Assembly (NCBI GenBank): GCA_964438705.1
Contig: CAYTKQ010000012.1
Coordinates: forward strand, 30,500-94,499
DNA from: Christensenella sp964438705
GTDB lineage: Bacteria > Bacillota > Clostridia > Christensenellales > Christensenellaceae
Reading direction: 5' to 3'
DNA length: 64,000 nucleotides
Numbering within the stretch: position 1 is the first letter of the stretch; each line of letters starts with the position of its first letter. The notes under the pieces were generated by a model. That model did no database searches. It was not told the origin of the DNA and saw nothing but the letters and a program-made list of their open reading frames with translations. The position numbers and the translations under genes were made by a program. Of this stretch, positions 7,600 to 17,980 are shown piece after piece.

Positions 7600-10104
7600 C
7601 TATTGTTCTTCCGTGGTCTCCTTCTCTTCTCCGCCGGTCTCGCAGCCGCCGCCCTCCGGGTCCTCGTCGTCATATTCGCTTTCAATGAACTTCGCGACGC
7701 ACACGACCTTCGTTTCCTCGTCCACACGCATCAGCCGCACGCCCTGCGTCGAGCGCCCGATGATGGAAATGTCCTCGATGCTCATGCGGATCACCACACC
7801 CGCGTCGTTGATGAGCATGATCTCCTCGCTGCCGTCAACGATGAGCAGCCCGCACAGCTTGCCCGTCTTTTCTGTGATGTTCATGCACTTGAGGCCGATG
7901 CCCCCGCGCGACTGCAGGCGATATTCGCTTGCCTCCGTGCGCTTGCCGTAGCCGTTTTCGGTAATGACCATCACCTGCTTGTCCTTTTGCGCAATACACG
8001 CCGCCACCACCTCGTCGCCTGCGCGCAGCTTGATGGCACGCACGCCGGTGGAAACCCTGCCCATAGGCCGCACGTCCTCTTCGCTGAAGATGATGGACAT
8101 ACCCTCGCGCGTTCCCACGATGATGTGCTTGCTTCCGTCCGTCTCCATCACGGAAATCAGCTCGTCGCCCTCGCGCAGATTGACGGCCTTGAGGCCGTTC
8201 TGGCGAATGTTGGAATATTCCGAGAACGGCGTTTTCTTGATGACGCCGCCCTTGGTGACGATCACAAGGTTGGAGTGCTTTTCGATCTCCGTCTCGATGG
8301 GGAACACCGCCGAGATCTTTTCGTCCGGGTCCAAATTAAGCATATTGACGATGGCTGTGCCCTTCGCCGTCCTTCCCGCCTCGGGGATCTGGTAGCATTT
8401 TTTCATATATACCTTGCCCTTGTTCGTGAAGAACAACAGCTCGTTGTGCGTACACGTCACAAACACCTGCTCCGCGAAATCCTCCTCGCGGGTCGACATC
8501 GCGCTCACGCCCCTGCCACCGCGCTTCTGTGCGCGATAGGTCTCGAGGCTGATGCGCTTGATGTAGCCGTAATGTGTGAGCGTCACCACCATGTCCTCGC
8601 GGGCAATGAGCTCATCGAGGTCGATGTCGTCCTCGTCAAAGGTGATCTCTGTGCGGCGCGCGTTCGCATAGCGGTCGCGGATGTCCGTCAAATCCTCCTT
8701 GATGATATCGAGCACCATCTGCGGGGTCGCGAGGATCAGGTTCAAATGCTCGATCTTTGCCAAAATTTCTTTGTATTCCGCCTCGATCTTGTCGCGCTCG
8801 AGGCCGGTGAGCCTTTGCAGGCGCATGTCGAGGATGGCCTGTGCCTGTATTTCGCTGAGGCCAAAGCGTTCGCACAGCGACGCGCGCGCGGTCGCCGCGT
8901 CGGGCGAGGCTTTGATGAGGTTCACGATCTCGTCGATGTTATCGAGCGCAATGATAAGGCCCTCTAAAATATGGGCACGCTTCTGCGCCTTTTCCAGCTC
9001 AAACTTCGTGCGGCGCACGATCACGTCCTTCTGATGCTCCACGTAATATTGCAGCACTTCCTTGAGGTTCAATACACGCGGCTCGCCGTCCACCAGCGCC
9101 AGCATGATCACGCCAAAGGTATCCTGCATCTGCGTATGCTTGTAAAGATGATTTAACACTACGTTCGCGTTTGCGTTGCGCTTTAATTCGATGACGATGC
9201 GCATGCCCGCCTTGTCGGATTCATCGCGCAGGTCGGAAATGCCCTCCAGCTTTTTGTCGCGCACAAGGTCCGCGATCTTTTCCACAAGCGTCGCCTTGTT
9301 GACCTGATACGGGATCTCCGTGACAATGATACGCTCACGGTCCTCGCCGTGCTTTTCGATCTCCGCCTTTGCGCGCACGCGAATACGCCCGCGGCCCGTT
9401 TTGTAGGCCTCGCGGATGCCCGAAACGCCCATGATGATGCCGCCCGTGGGGAAATCCGGCCCGGGCAGCACATCGATCAGCTCCTCGATGCTCACGTCCG
9501 GGTTGTCGATGTATTTGATGGTCGCGTTGATGGTCTCCGCCAGATTATGCGGCGGGATGTTCGTCGCCATACCAACGGCAATGCCGCCCGTTCCGTTCAC
9601 CAGAAGGTTTGGGAAGCGCGCGGGCAAAACCACCGGCTGCTCCAGCGTCTCGTCAAAGTTGGGATAAAAATCCACCGTGTCCTTGTCGATGTCGCGCATC
9701 AGCTCCATGGTGATCTTGGACATGCGCGCCTCGGTGTAACGCATTGCGGCAGCGCCGTCGCCGTCCACCGATCCAAAGTTTCCGTGCCCGTCCACCAGCA
9801 AATGACGGGTGGAAAAGTCCTGCGCCATCCTGACCATCGCGTCATAAACCGCCGTGTCGCCGTGCGGGTGATATTTACCGAGCACGTCGCCCACCAGCCT
9901 TGCGCTTTTGCGGTAGGGCTTGTCCGGATACATGTTCAGCTCGCCCATCGAGTATAAAATGCGGCGGTGCACCGGCTTTAGCCCGTCGCGCACATCGGGC
10001 AGCGCGCGGTTGATGATGACCGCCATCGCATACGCAATGAACGATTTTTGCATCTCCTTGTTGATGTCAATCGGTACAATGTGACTGTTCAATGGTGTTT
10101 CCAA
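7600..10104 (-). CDS. gyrA: DNA gyrase subunit A
   Basis: GyrA breaks and rejoins DNA in the A2B2 gyrase that introduces negative supercoils. The 834-residue product has the usual length. The winged-helix start (residues 33-60, INRALPDVRDGLKPVHRRIL) leads to the catalytic Tyr123 in MRYTEARMS. The GyrA-box QKRGGRGV near residue 525 marks the start of the DNA-wrapping C-terminal propeller and distinguishes it from ParC. The quinolone-resistance region reads HGDTAVYDAMVRM; the position of E. coli Ser83 is Thr84 and that of Asp87 is Asp88. The C-terminus is acidic. It lies 123 bp downstream of gyrB, as expected at the Firmicutes origin. Confidence 0.97.
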   Translation of the reverse strand: METPLNSHIVPIDINKEMQKSFIAYAMAVIINRALPDVRDGLKPVHRRILYSMGELNMYPDKPYRKSARLVGDVLGKYHPHGDTAVYDAMVRMAQDFSTRHLLVDGHGNFGSVDGDGAAAMRYTEARMSKITMELMRDIDKDTVDFYPNFDETLEQPVVLPARFPNLLVNGTGGIAVGMATNIPPHNLAETINATIKYIDNPDVSIEELIDVLPGPDFPTGGIIMGVSGIREAYKTGRGRIRVRAKAEIEKHGEDRERIIVTEIPYQVNKATLVEKIADLVRDKKLEGISDLRDESDKAGMRIVIELKRNANANVVLNHLYKHTQMQDTFGVIMLALVDGEPRVLNLKEVLQYYVEHQKDVIVRRTKFELEKAQKRAHILEGLIIALDNIDEIVNLIKASPDAATARASLCERFGLSEIQAQAILDMRLQRLTGLERDKIEAEYKEILAKIEHLNLILATPQMVLDIIKEDLTDIRDRYANARRTEITFDEDDIDLDELIAREDMVVTLTHYGYIKRISLETYRAQKRGGRGVSAMSTREEDFAEQVFVTCTHNELLFFTNKGKVYMKKCYQIPEAGRTAKGTAIVNMLNLDPDEKISAVFPIETEIEKHSNLVIVTKGGVIKKTPFSEYSNIRQNGLKAVNLREGDELISVMETDGSKHIIVGTREGMSIIFSEEDVRPMGRVSTGVRAIKLRAGDEVVAACIAQKDKQVMVITENGYGKRTEASEYRLQSRGGIGLKCMNITEKTGKLCGLLIVDGSEEIMLINDAGVVIRMSIEDISIIGRSTQGVRLMRVDEETKVVCVAKFIESEYDDEDPEGGGCETGGEEKETTEEQ

Positions 10105-10227
10105 AACGATACCTCTCTTTTATTGGGGCTCTGCCCTCAAACTCCCGTCTGGGACGGAGTCCCTGCACCCGAAATACCTGCGGTATTTCAAGAATCCATA
10201 CAAAAACAAACTGACCGGCACTGCCCG
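10105..10227. repeat. gyrB-gyrA spacer with two small palindromes
   Basis: The spacer holds a perfect hairpin GAAATACC-TGC-GGTATTTC (10171-10189) and, just before it, a near-perfect one built on ACTCCCGTC/GACGGAGT (10141-10160). Neither is followed by a U-run on the minus strand, so they look more like a small dispersed palindromic element or an RNA-processing site than a terminator. Confidence 0.5.
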
Positions 10228-12150
<1,923 letters not shown>

Positions 12151-12461
12151 TTGTTTCCTTCCTTTTCACCGGGTGGGCCGCATCGGCGCACGGAAATCGG
12201 TTTCCCGCGCCGCGCTTATACAGCGTTTGCGCGGAAATCGGGGAAAGATATGCCTTTTCCCTTCCGAACTCCTCCGTCACGACCACCGCCTTGGGTGTGC
12301 CGTCCTCAAGAACCACCTGCTCGATCCCCTCTAAAAAGAGGCCTGTATCTTTGTTTTCTACAGCCTCTTTGTAATCCAGAATCATCAGGATGTCTTTGGT
12401 TTTCACAAAATAATCGCCGCCCAGATGCAAGATCATAATTTACCTCTTCCAATACATGTCT

Positions 12462-12490
12462 ATTATACCACAATACGCCGCTTTTCGGAA
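12462..12490 (-). promoter_or_regulatory. Promoter of remB-gyrB-gyrA
   Basis: On the minus strand TTCCGA (12485-12490), a 17-bp spacer and a perfect TATAAT (12462-12467) end 25 bp upstream of the remB start. The -35 box is weak and the -10 box is perfect. Confidence 0.7.
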
Positions 12491-12631
12491 GCCTTTTTTC
12501 GTTTTTCGGGCTATTTTTGGCGTTCCAATAGGGGGGTATTCATATGGCGGTAAAATGGCTTAAAAAAGGTTTTACGCCCTTTGAACGGTTTTAATCTTTT
12601 CAAAAATCCTTCCGCCGGCTTTTACTTTCGC

Positions 12632-12658
12632 TCAAGTTTTTTCATTTTTATTCGATAA
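12632..12658 (+). promoter_or_regulatory. Sigma-28 (SigD/FliA)-like promoter of the flagellin gene
   Basis: TCAA (12632-12635), exactly 15 bp, then TTCGATAA (12651-12658). The known sigma-28 consensus is TAAA-N15-GCCGATAA, so the -35 differs at one base and the -10 at two, with the spacing kept. It ends 40 bp before the flagellin start. The rest of the 262-bp gap (12437-12698) holds the divergent remB promoter and AT-rich DNA. Confidence 0.7.
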
Positions 12659-12698
12659 AATAAATCAAAGGGGTTTTTGTTTCAAAGGGGGTTTTGAC

Positions 12699-13532
12699 AT
12701 GAGGATCAATGACAGAAGCCTGTCGCTTTTTATGCTGCGGCAGTATGATATGAACCAGAACGCGCTTTCGCGTGTCATGATGCAGCTTTCTTCCGGCTAC
12801 CGCATCAATTCGGCTGCGGATGACGCGGCCGGCCTTGCGATCTCCGAAAAGATGCGCGCGCAGATACGGGGCATGAACGCCGCTTCGCGCAACGTGATCG
12901 ACGCCATCTCCATGATCCAGACGGCGGAAGGTGCGGCGAGCAGTATCCATGCCATGCTGCAGCGCATGAACGAGCTTGCCGTGCAGGCAGCAAGCGGCAC
13001 AAACGACGACAAAATAGACAGAAACGCGCTCAACAAGGAATTTTTGCAGTTGAAAGCCGAAATTGCGGATACGGTGGCGCAGGCCAATTTCAACGGCATC
13101 AGCCTGTTCGACGGCAGCAAGGACGTAATGGGCGGCGGAGTCGTCATCCAGTCGGGTGCGCTCGAGGGCGAGACCACGACTGTTTACCTGCCGGATATGA
13201 ACCTGCGTGCGCTCGGTCTTGAGAACATCGACCTTTCCACGCAGGAGAATGCGTCAAAGGCCATCACTGCGGTCAAAAACGCAACATACCGTGTTGCCGA
13301 CCACCGCGCTACACTGGGCGCGATGCAAAACCGCTTTGAATATAAATACAGTAACCTGAGAAACTCTATGCTGAATTTGCAGGAGGCGGAAAGCCGCATC
13401 CGCGATACCGATATGGCTGCCGCCATGACAGAATACACCCGCCTCAGCATCATGCAGCAGGCGATATTTGCCATGCTGGCACAGTGCAACGCAAACGCCT
13501 CCCGTATCCTTGTGCTCTTTCAAAACCTCTAG
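12699..13532 (+). CDS. Flagellin (short, FliC/Hag type)
   Basis: The 277-residue product has the two conserved flagellin ends and almost no variable middle. The N-terminal D0/D1 part (residues about 5-140) has LSSGYRINSAADDAAGLAISEKMRAQIRG and FNGISLFDG. The C-terminal part has ATLGAMQNRFEY, MLNLQEAESRIRDTDMAAAMTEYTRL and a D0 helix ending AMLAQCNANASRILVLF. Such proteins build the flagellar filament outside the cell. A strong AAAGGGGG site precedes the ATG. The D0 helix has a Cys (AQCNAN) where flagellins usually have Ala or another small residue. No other flagellar gene is in the window. The gene is inserted, in opposite orientation, between recF and remB, and its stop codon overlaps that of recF. 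Confidence 0.93.
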   Translation: MRINDRSLSLFMLRQYDMNQNALSRVMMQLSSGYRINSAADDAAGLAISEKMRAQIRGMNAASRNVIDAISMIQTAEGAASSIHAMLQRMNELAVQAASGTNDDKIDRNALNKEFLQLKAEIADTVAQANFNGISLFDGSKDVMGGGVVIQSGALEGETTTVYLPDMNLRALGLENIDLSTQENASKAITAVKNATYRVADHRATLGAMQNRFEYKYSNLRNSMLNLQEAESRIRDTDMAAAMTEYTRLSIMQQAIFAMLAQCNANASRILVLFQNL

Positions 13533-14614
13533 GCTTTGTTTGCGTCGCTGATTTCCTTCACCGTGCCGTTTTCCACATAAAAAAGATGCGTGCCGGGGGG
13601 CCGCGCTTCCGTTTCGTCGGCGGTTGTGATGAACACCTGTATATCCTTCAAATGCTTTAAAAGATTGTGCTTGCGCGTTGCGTCAAGCTCTGAAAATACG
13701 TCGTCCAACAGCAAAACGGGGGTCTGCCCCGTGCTTTCCGCGAGGATATTGAGGCACGCCGTTTTGATGGCGAGCATCAACGTGCGCAGTTGACCCTGCG
13801 ACGCAAACACGCGGATGTCCCTTTTGTTGAGCTGAATATCGAGGTCATCCCTGTGCGGCCCCGCAGCACAGCTTCCCTCCATCATTTCCTTTGAAAGAAG
13901 CCTGTCTAGCGTCCCCTTAATATCGCCCTCCGGGATCGTCTCCCGATAGACGATGGAAATCTCCTCTTTTCCGCCGGAAATGGCATGGTGCGTCCGCGCG
14001 ACAAACTCATTGAGCTTATTGACGTACGCTTTCCTGTTTTTTAAAATCACGCGGATATATCCCGCAAGCTGCGCGTTATACGCCTCCATGATATGTTTCA
14101 GATTTTTGTCGTCCCGCCGTCTGAGCGCGGCATTTTTTTCTGAAATGATTTTTGTATATTGCTTGAGCGCGTCGACATACGACGGCCTGATCTTCGAAAT
14201 TTCCCCGTCGAGAAACGCCCTCCTCAGACTCGGCGCTTCCTTCGCTGTTTTCATATCCTCCGGCGAAAAAACTACCACATAAAGTTTCCCAAGAAGGTCC
14301 TTTACATTCGTCGCAGGAATGCCGTCTATTTTCAGGCTCTTTTTTTTATCCTTGGCAATCAGCACCTCCACAGAGCGCTCGTGCCTGTCCGCATATTCCG
14401 CGTAGAGGTACGCGCCGTCCTTGCCCTCCATCACGGTCTTGCTGTCCGCGCTCACGCGAAAGGATTTCCCGTTCGCGCAAATGTGGATCGCCTCGAGGAT
14501 ATTTGTCTTTCCCTGCGCGTTTTTGCCGTAAAGCACATTGATCCCCGGATAAAAGCCGATATTCAATTGTTCATAATTTCTGAAATGGATCAGCTTTAGC
14601 CTTGTGACGCGCAT
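13529..14614 (-). CDS. recF: DNA replication and repair protein RecF
   Basis: RecF is an SMC-like ATPase that helps load RecA at gaps in DNA. The 361-residue product has the expected length. It has the Walker A motif GKNAQGKTN near residue 34, the ABC-type signature in FASQGQLRTLMLAIK near residue 270, and the Walker B LLLDDVFSELD near residue 310. The ATG at 14614 follows directly on the dnaN stop (TAAATG), so the two are coupled. The S4-domain gene yaaA/rlbA that separates them in Bacillus is absent. The 3' end converges with flagellin: one CTAG (13529-13532) holds both stop codons. Confidence 0.95.
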   Translation of the reverse strand: MRVTRLKLIHFRNYEQLNIGFYPGINVLYGKNAQGKTNILEAIHICANGKSFRVSADSKTVMEGKDGAYLYAEYADRHERSVEVLIAKDKKKSLKIDGIPATNVKDLLGKLYVVVFSPEDMKTAKEAPSLRRAFLDGEISKIRPSYVDALKQYTKIISEKNAALRRRDDKNLKHIMEAYNAQLAGYIRVILKNRKAYVNKLNEFVARTHHAISGGKEEISIVYRETIPEGDIKGTLDRLLSKEMMEGSCAAGPHRDDLDIQLNKRDIRVFASQGQLRTLMLAIKTACLNILAESTGQTPVLLLDDVFSELDATRKHNLLKHLKDIQVFITTADETEARPPGTHLFYVENGTVKEISDANKA

Positions 14615-15715
14615 TTACTCCTCACGCAGCTGCACAGGCAGGATCAGATATTCGTACGCATCCGAATTTTCCTGCTTTACCACACACGGGCTCACGCCTG
14701 TGTTGTACTGCATCAAAACCTCGGATTCCTCCACATTTTTTAAGACATCCAGCACATATTTCGCGTTAAAGGCGATTTTTAAGTCCTTTCCTTCCGTCAG
14801 CACGGGAATCTGCTCGTCTATGTTTCCCATTTCAGAGTTGGAGGTGATTTCCAGATTTTTTTCGCTGATCTCAAATTTCACCACGTTGTTGTTTCCCTCG
14901 CGGGCCAGAATAGACGCACGCTCGAGGCTGTCCTTGAGCATGCCCGTCTCCACCCTCACGCTTGTCGCGCAATCGGTGGGCAGCAGGTTTCTGTACTTGA
15001 TGTATTCCCCCTCCAAAAGACGGGTGTATATCTCCGTTTTGCCCGCCTCGAAGAGCGCCATATTTCCACTTAAGGAAATCTTGATGTTTTCCTCCGTATC
15101 GCTCACGATGCGCGACACCTCCCGCAGCGTACGCGCAGGGATCACGCAGCTTTTTTCAATGTCCGAAATTGCGTTCTGCTTTCTCACCGCCATGCGGTAT
15201 CCGTCGAGAGCTACCACCGTAAGGCTGTCCTTCGCAATGTCGAACAGCAGCCCCGTCAAAATGGGTTTATCCTCGTTCACCGCCGCCGCAAACAGCGTTT
15301 GATTGATCATGGACTTCAGCACATTCTGCGGAATTTTGATCTGCTCTCTGTTCTCGAGCTCCGGAAACACGGGAAATTCGTCCGCGTTCATCTGCTGCAA
15401 TACCACCTTGGAATTCAGGCAGCTGATCTCCACGGAATTTTCACCGACGCTCGCAAAGGATACGTCGCTTTCCGGAAAGCGATTGATGATCTCGTACAGC
15501 AGTTTCGCGGGGATCGCCGCTTCCCCTGTCTTTTCTATCTGCGCATTCATCTCCGTCTTGATCGAAAGAGCGATGTCCGTTGCCCGCAGGGTGATCGTTT
15601 CCTCCGCGCACGAAAAAAGGATACACTCCAATATGGTTTTTTGCATCTTTGAAGCCGCACGGTTTACCGTACCGATGGCTGTCAACAAATCTTCCTTTGC
15701 ACAAGTAAATTGCAT
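14615..15715 (-). CDS. dnaN: DNA polymerase III beta subunit (sliding clamp)
   Basis: The clamp encircles DNA and tethers the replicative polymerase. An in-frame ATG lies at 15730, but GGAGG is correctly spaced for the ATG at 15715 (MQFTCAKEDLLTAI), giving 366 residues, normal for a Gram-positive clamp. Recognisable segments are ILECILFSC in domain 1, AALNEDKP-like AAVNEDKPILTGLLFD in domain 2, and the C-terminal YEYLILPVQLREE, whose PVQLR edge forms part of the partner-binding pocket. The gene lies between dnaA and recF, with a DnaA-box-containing spacer upstream. Confidence 0.96.
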   Translation of the reverse strand: MQFTCAKEDLLTAIGTVNRAASKMQKTILECILFSCAEETITLRATDIALSIKTEMNAQIEKTGEAAIPAKLLYEIINRFPESDVSFASVGENSVEISCLNSKVVLQQMNADEFPVFPELENREQIKIPQNVLKSMINQTLFAAAVNEDKPILTGLLFDIAKDSLTVVALDGYRMAVRKQNAISDIEKSCVIPARTLREVSRIVSDTEENIKISLSGNMALFEAGKTEIYTRLLEGEYIKYRNLLPTDCATSVRVETGMLKDSLERASILAREGNNNVVKFEISEKNLEITSNSEMGNIDEQIPVLTEGKDLKIAFNAKYVLDVLKNVEESEVLMQYNTGVSPCVVKQENSDAYEYLILPVQLREE

Positions 15716-15937
15716 GTCGCTTTCCTCCATGTTTTTTATCTATCTATAGGTATTATTGGCTGTATTAGGGGGTGTGGATTGTGTGGATAACTCTTTTAAA
15801 AGCATTCCTCACGCTGTTTTCAAACCACGCCGCCACGGGATATCTTTGGTGTAACATCAAATCCTTCGTTTATGTCCTGTGGGCATCCTGTGCATGAAGC
15901 TTTCTTCCGCACAGCCCACAAAAATACTATCCACAGG
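15716..15937. other. oriC, downstream part: dnaA-dnaN spacer with DnaA boxes
   Basis: This AT-richer spacer contains a perfect DnaA box TGTGGATAA (15782-15790) and a one-mismatch box CTATCCACA (15927-15935) overlapping the dnaA end. The dnaN promoter should also be here, but I do not see a convincing -35/-10 pair. Confidence 0.7.
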
Positions 15938-17347
15938 TTATCCCTTTATTTTCGCTTGGATATCCTCCACGACCTTTTTCAAATCCGGGTCGTCCTTCAT
16001 TTGTTTTTTGATCTTTTCTTCCGCGTGCATGATGGTAGAATGGTCTCTGCCAAAGAATTCCGCGATTTTGGAGTAAGAGCTGTCCGTCAGGCTTCTTAAA
16101 ACAAACATGGAAATCTGGCGCGGAACCACATATTCGCGGTTGCGCTTTTGTCCGCGGATATCCTCCTCCTTCACGCCGTAGTATTCACACACCACGTCGA
16201 GCACTGTCTTGGGCGTCACAGCCTTCATAGACGGCGCGGCGAAGAAATCCTCCAGCGCCTTTTGCGCCACCACCGCGTCGATCTCTCCGTCGGTCAAGGA
16301 ATTCTTGTGCAGCTCCGCATACATGATAACTTTTTGCAGCGCACCTTCGAGCGTACGGATGTTGGAATTTTTTTGCTGTGCTATATAATGTAAGGCTTCG
16401 TCCTTAATGGGAAGGATCAAAGGATTCAATGCCTTTAACGCCTGTACCTTTTTGAGAAGAATGGCGACGCGCGTCTCATAGTCGGGCATTTTGATGTCCG
16501 CGATCAGCCCCCATTCAAACCGGCAGCGCATGCGTTCCTCCAGCTTTTCCATCTCCTTGGGGGGGCGGTCAGAGGAAATGATGATTTGCTTGTTCATGTC
16601 CCGCAGGGCATTGAAGGTGTGGAAAAACTCATCCTGCGCAACATCTTTGCCCGCAATGAATTGGATATCGTCGATGAGAAGCACATCCACATTGCGGTAT
16701 TTTCTGCGAAACTGCTCTCTGAGATCGATGTTTGCCTTGTTGTTCGTAAGTTGGATCATACGAATCAGCTCATTCATAAACGTTTCGCTCGTCACATAGA
16801 CGATCTCCGCACGGGGGTTGTCGCTCAAAATCTGATTCCCCACCGCGTGCATCAGATGGGTCTTTCCAAGGCCTACACCGCCGTATAAAAATAGGGGATT
16901 GTATGCGCGCCCGGGGGCCTGCGCCACCGCAAGGGCAGCCGCGTTCGCGAATTTATTCGCTTCCCCTACAACAAACGTATCAAACGTATAACCCGGGTTC
17001 AGGTTCACATTCGGATTGGTGGGCTTAGGCTCCTCCGCTGCTTTTTTCTCATCGAGGCTGCGGCCGATTTCCTGCGCCTCCTGAGGTGTAATGAATTCCG
17101 TGCGGATGTCCGCGCCGGGTACGCCGTAAAGCTCCTCATACGCGAGCTGCATCGTCAAAAGGATCTTTTCCGCATATTTTTCCTCCATGAGGTTTTTATG
17201 CATTGGGCTGGATACTTCAAAATAATAGGTATTGTTGTCCTCGTGCAAAGGCTTCAATTCCTTGATCCACACATTAAATTGAAACATGGGAAGGTCTTCT
17301 TCCAGATAATTCAATGTTTTTTCCCATAAAATGTTCAACACACCCAT
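15938..17347 (-). CDS. dnaA: Chromosomal replication initiator DnaA
   Basis: DnaA binds DnaA boxes and opens the origin in an ATP-dependent way. The 469-residue product has all four domains: the helicase-interaction domain I (residues about 1-85), a short linker with KPTNPNVNLNP, the AAA+ core with Walker A GGVGLGKTHL near residue 156, Walker B LLIDDIQF and sensor ISSDRPPKEMEKLEERMRCRFEWGL, and the C-terminal DNA-binding domain with the signature GRDHSTIMHAEEKI. The start at 17347 has a GGAG site nine bases upstream. DnaA boxes flank the gene on both sides, so autoregulation is likely. Confidence 0.97.
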   Translation of the reverse strand: MGVLNILWEKTLNYLEEDLPMFQFNVWIKELKPLHEDNNTYYFEVSSPMHKNLMEEKYAEKILLTMQLAYEELYGVPGADIRTEFITPQEAQEIGRSLDEKKAAEEPKPTNPNVNLNPGYTFDTFVVGEANKFANAAALAVAQAPGRAYNPLFLYGGVGLGKTHLMHAVGNQILSDNPRAEIVYVTSETFMNELIRMIQLTNNKANIDLREQFRRKYRNVDVLLIDDIQFIAGKDVAQDEFFHTFNALRDMNKQIIISSDRPPKEMEKLEERMRCRFEWGLIADIKMPDYETRVAILLKKVQALKALNPLILPIKDEALHYIAQQKNSNIRTLEGALQKVIMYAELHKNSLTDGEIDAVVAQKALEDFFAAPSMKAVTPKTVLDVVCEYYGVKEEDIRGQKRNREYVVPRQISMFVLRSLTDSSYSKIAEFFGRDHSTIMHAEEKIKKQMKDDPDLKKVVEDIQAKIKG

Positions 17348-17500
17348 TGTCAGCTACTCCGAATCCATCATAATGTGCTATCCATAAATTGTGGATAACT
17401 TTATCAACAAACCCCAACGCGACGGTCAAAGGTTTTGGCAAAACAAGACGGAAGTTATCCACAAAGTTATCCACAACATGTGCGAAAATGTGCATAAAAT
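17348..17500. other. oriC, upstream DnaA-box cluster
   Basis: Five DnaA boxes lie within 110 bp before dnaA: TGTGGATAA (17390-17398), TTATCAACA (17401-17409, one mismatch), TTATCCACA (17455-17463), TTATCCACA (17467-17475) and TGTGCATAA (17489-17497, fits the TTWTNCACA consensus in reverse). With the boxes between dnaA and dnaN this gives a bipartite origin like that of Bacillus subtilis. Gene direction and probably replication direction diverge here. Confidence 0.88.
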
Positions 17501-17519
17501 AAGGGTTTCCGCGTGGTTT

Positions 17520-17528
17520 ATTATAGCA
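17520..17528 (-). promoter_or_regulatory. Extended -10 promoter of dnaA
   Basis: The minus strand reads TGCTATAAT, a perfect -10 with the extended TGn motif, about 170 bp upstream of dnaA. There is no good -35. The DnaA boxes lie between it and the gene, so DnaA could repress its own transcription. Confidence 0.6.
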
Positions 17529-17726
17529 TAACGCCTGTAAAATTGGTAGGATAAAAAACCGCTTTTTTTGGCGCGCGGCCGTCAAAAAAAAAGAGCATCA
17601 CTATATATAGTCCCGCAAACAGCAAGCAGAGGGGTTTTTGAAAACACAGACCCCAACATATATGGACAGATCTTTTTTTGCAGCAAAAAAAATGCCCGAA
17701 AAAGCGATGATGACCGCGCTCTGCGC

Positions 17727-17755
17727 TTGACACTTGACATCAAAAAATATATAAT
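17727..17755 (+). promoter_or_regulatory. Consensus sigma-A promoter of the rpmH operon
   Basis: TTGACA (17727-17732), 17 bp, TATAAT (17750-17755): a perfect match to the consensus, 90 bp before rpmH. A second TTGACA at 17734-17739 is spaced too closely to use the same -10. A further TATAAT at 17815-17820 lacks a -35. Confidence 0.92.
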
Positions 17756-17844
17756 AATACTCGTCTTTTTATCGGCAAAAACATGACGGAGAAGAAGTCC
17801 TTTTTCCGTCATAATATAATAGTAGAAAGTGGAGAAAACAAATT

Positions 17845-17979
17845 ATGAAGATGACGTATCAGCCCAAAAAACAAAAACGCAGCCGCGTACACGGCTTTAT
17901 GAAGAGAATGAAGACGAAAGCCGGCAGAAACGTACTGAAGAGAAGACGCGCAAAAGGCAGGAAAGTCCTGTCCGCATAA
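17845..17979 (+). CDS. rpmH: Ribosomal protein bL34
   Basis: The product is a 44-residue, very basic protein: MKMTYQPKKQKRSRVHGF, then MKTKAGRNVLKRRRAKGRK and LSA. This is the complete L34 pattern (TYQP, R.HGF, GR.VL..RR.KGR). L34 is a small 50S subunit protein. The gene was too short for a simple length filter but the match is unambiguous. A GGAGA site precedes the ATG. It opens the rightward operon and is followed after one base by rnpA. Confidence 0.97.
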   Translation: MKMTYQPKKQKRSRVHGFMKRMKTKAGRNVLKRRRAKGRKVLSA

Positions 17980-17980
17980 G

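Larger units (their letters stand above)
17501..17844. other. dnaA-rpmH spacer, AT-rich
   Basis: The stretch holds the dnaA and rpmH promoters, many A/T runs (17585-17700), and an 8-bp stem ATGACGGA/TCCGTCAT (17783-17790 and 17805-17812) in the rpmH leader. The AT-rich part next to the DnaA boxes is a candidate unwinding element. I see no gene here. Confidence 0.6.

Noticed and set aside
10171..10189. Hairpin after gyrB as a terminator
   Set aside because: No U-run follows on the minus strand and gyrA lies directly downstream, so read-through is expected.
17568..17786. Small gene in the dnaA-rpmH gap
   Set aside because: The frame is A/T-run derived, overlaps the consensus rpmH promoter and has no ribosome site.
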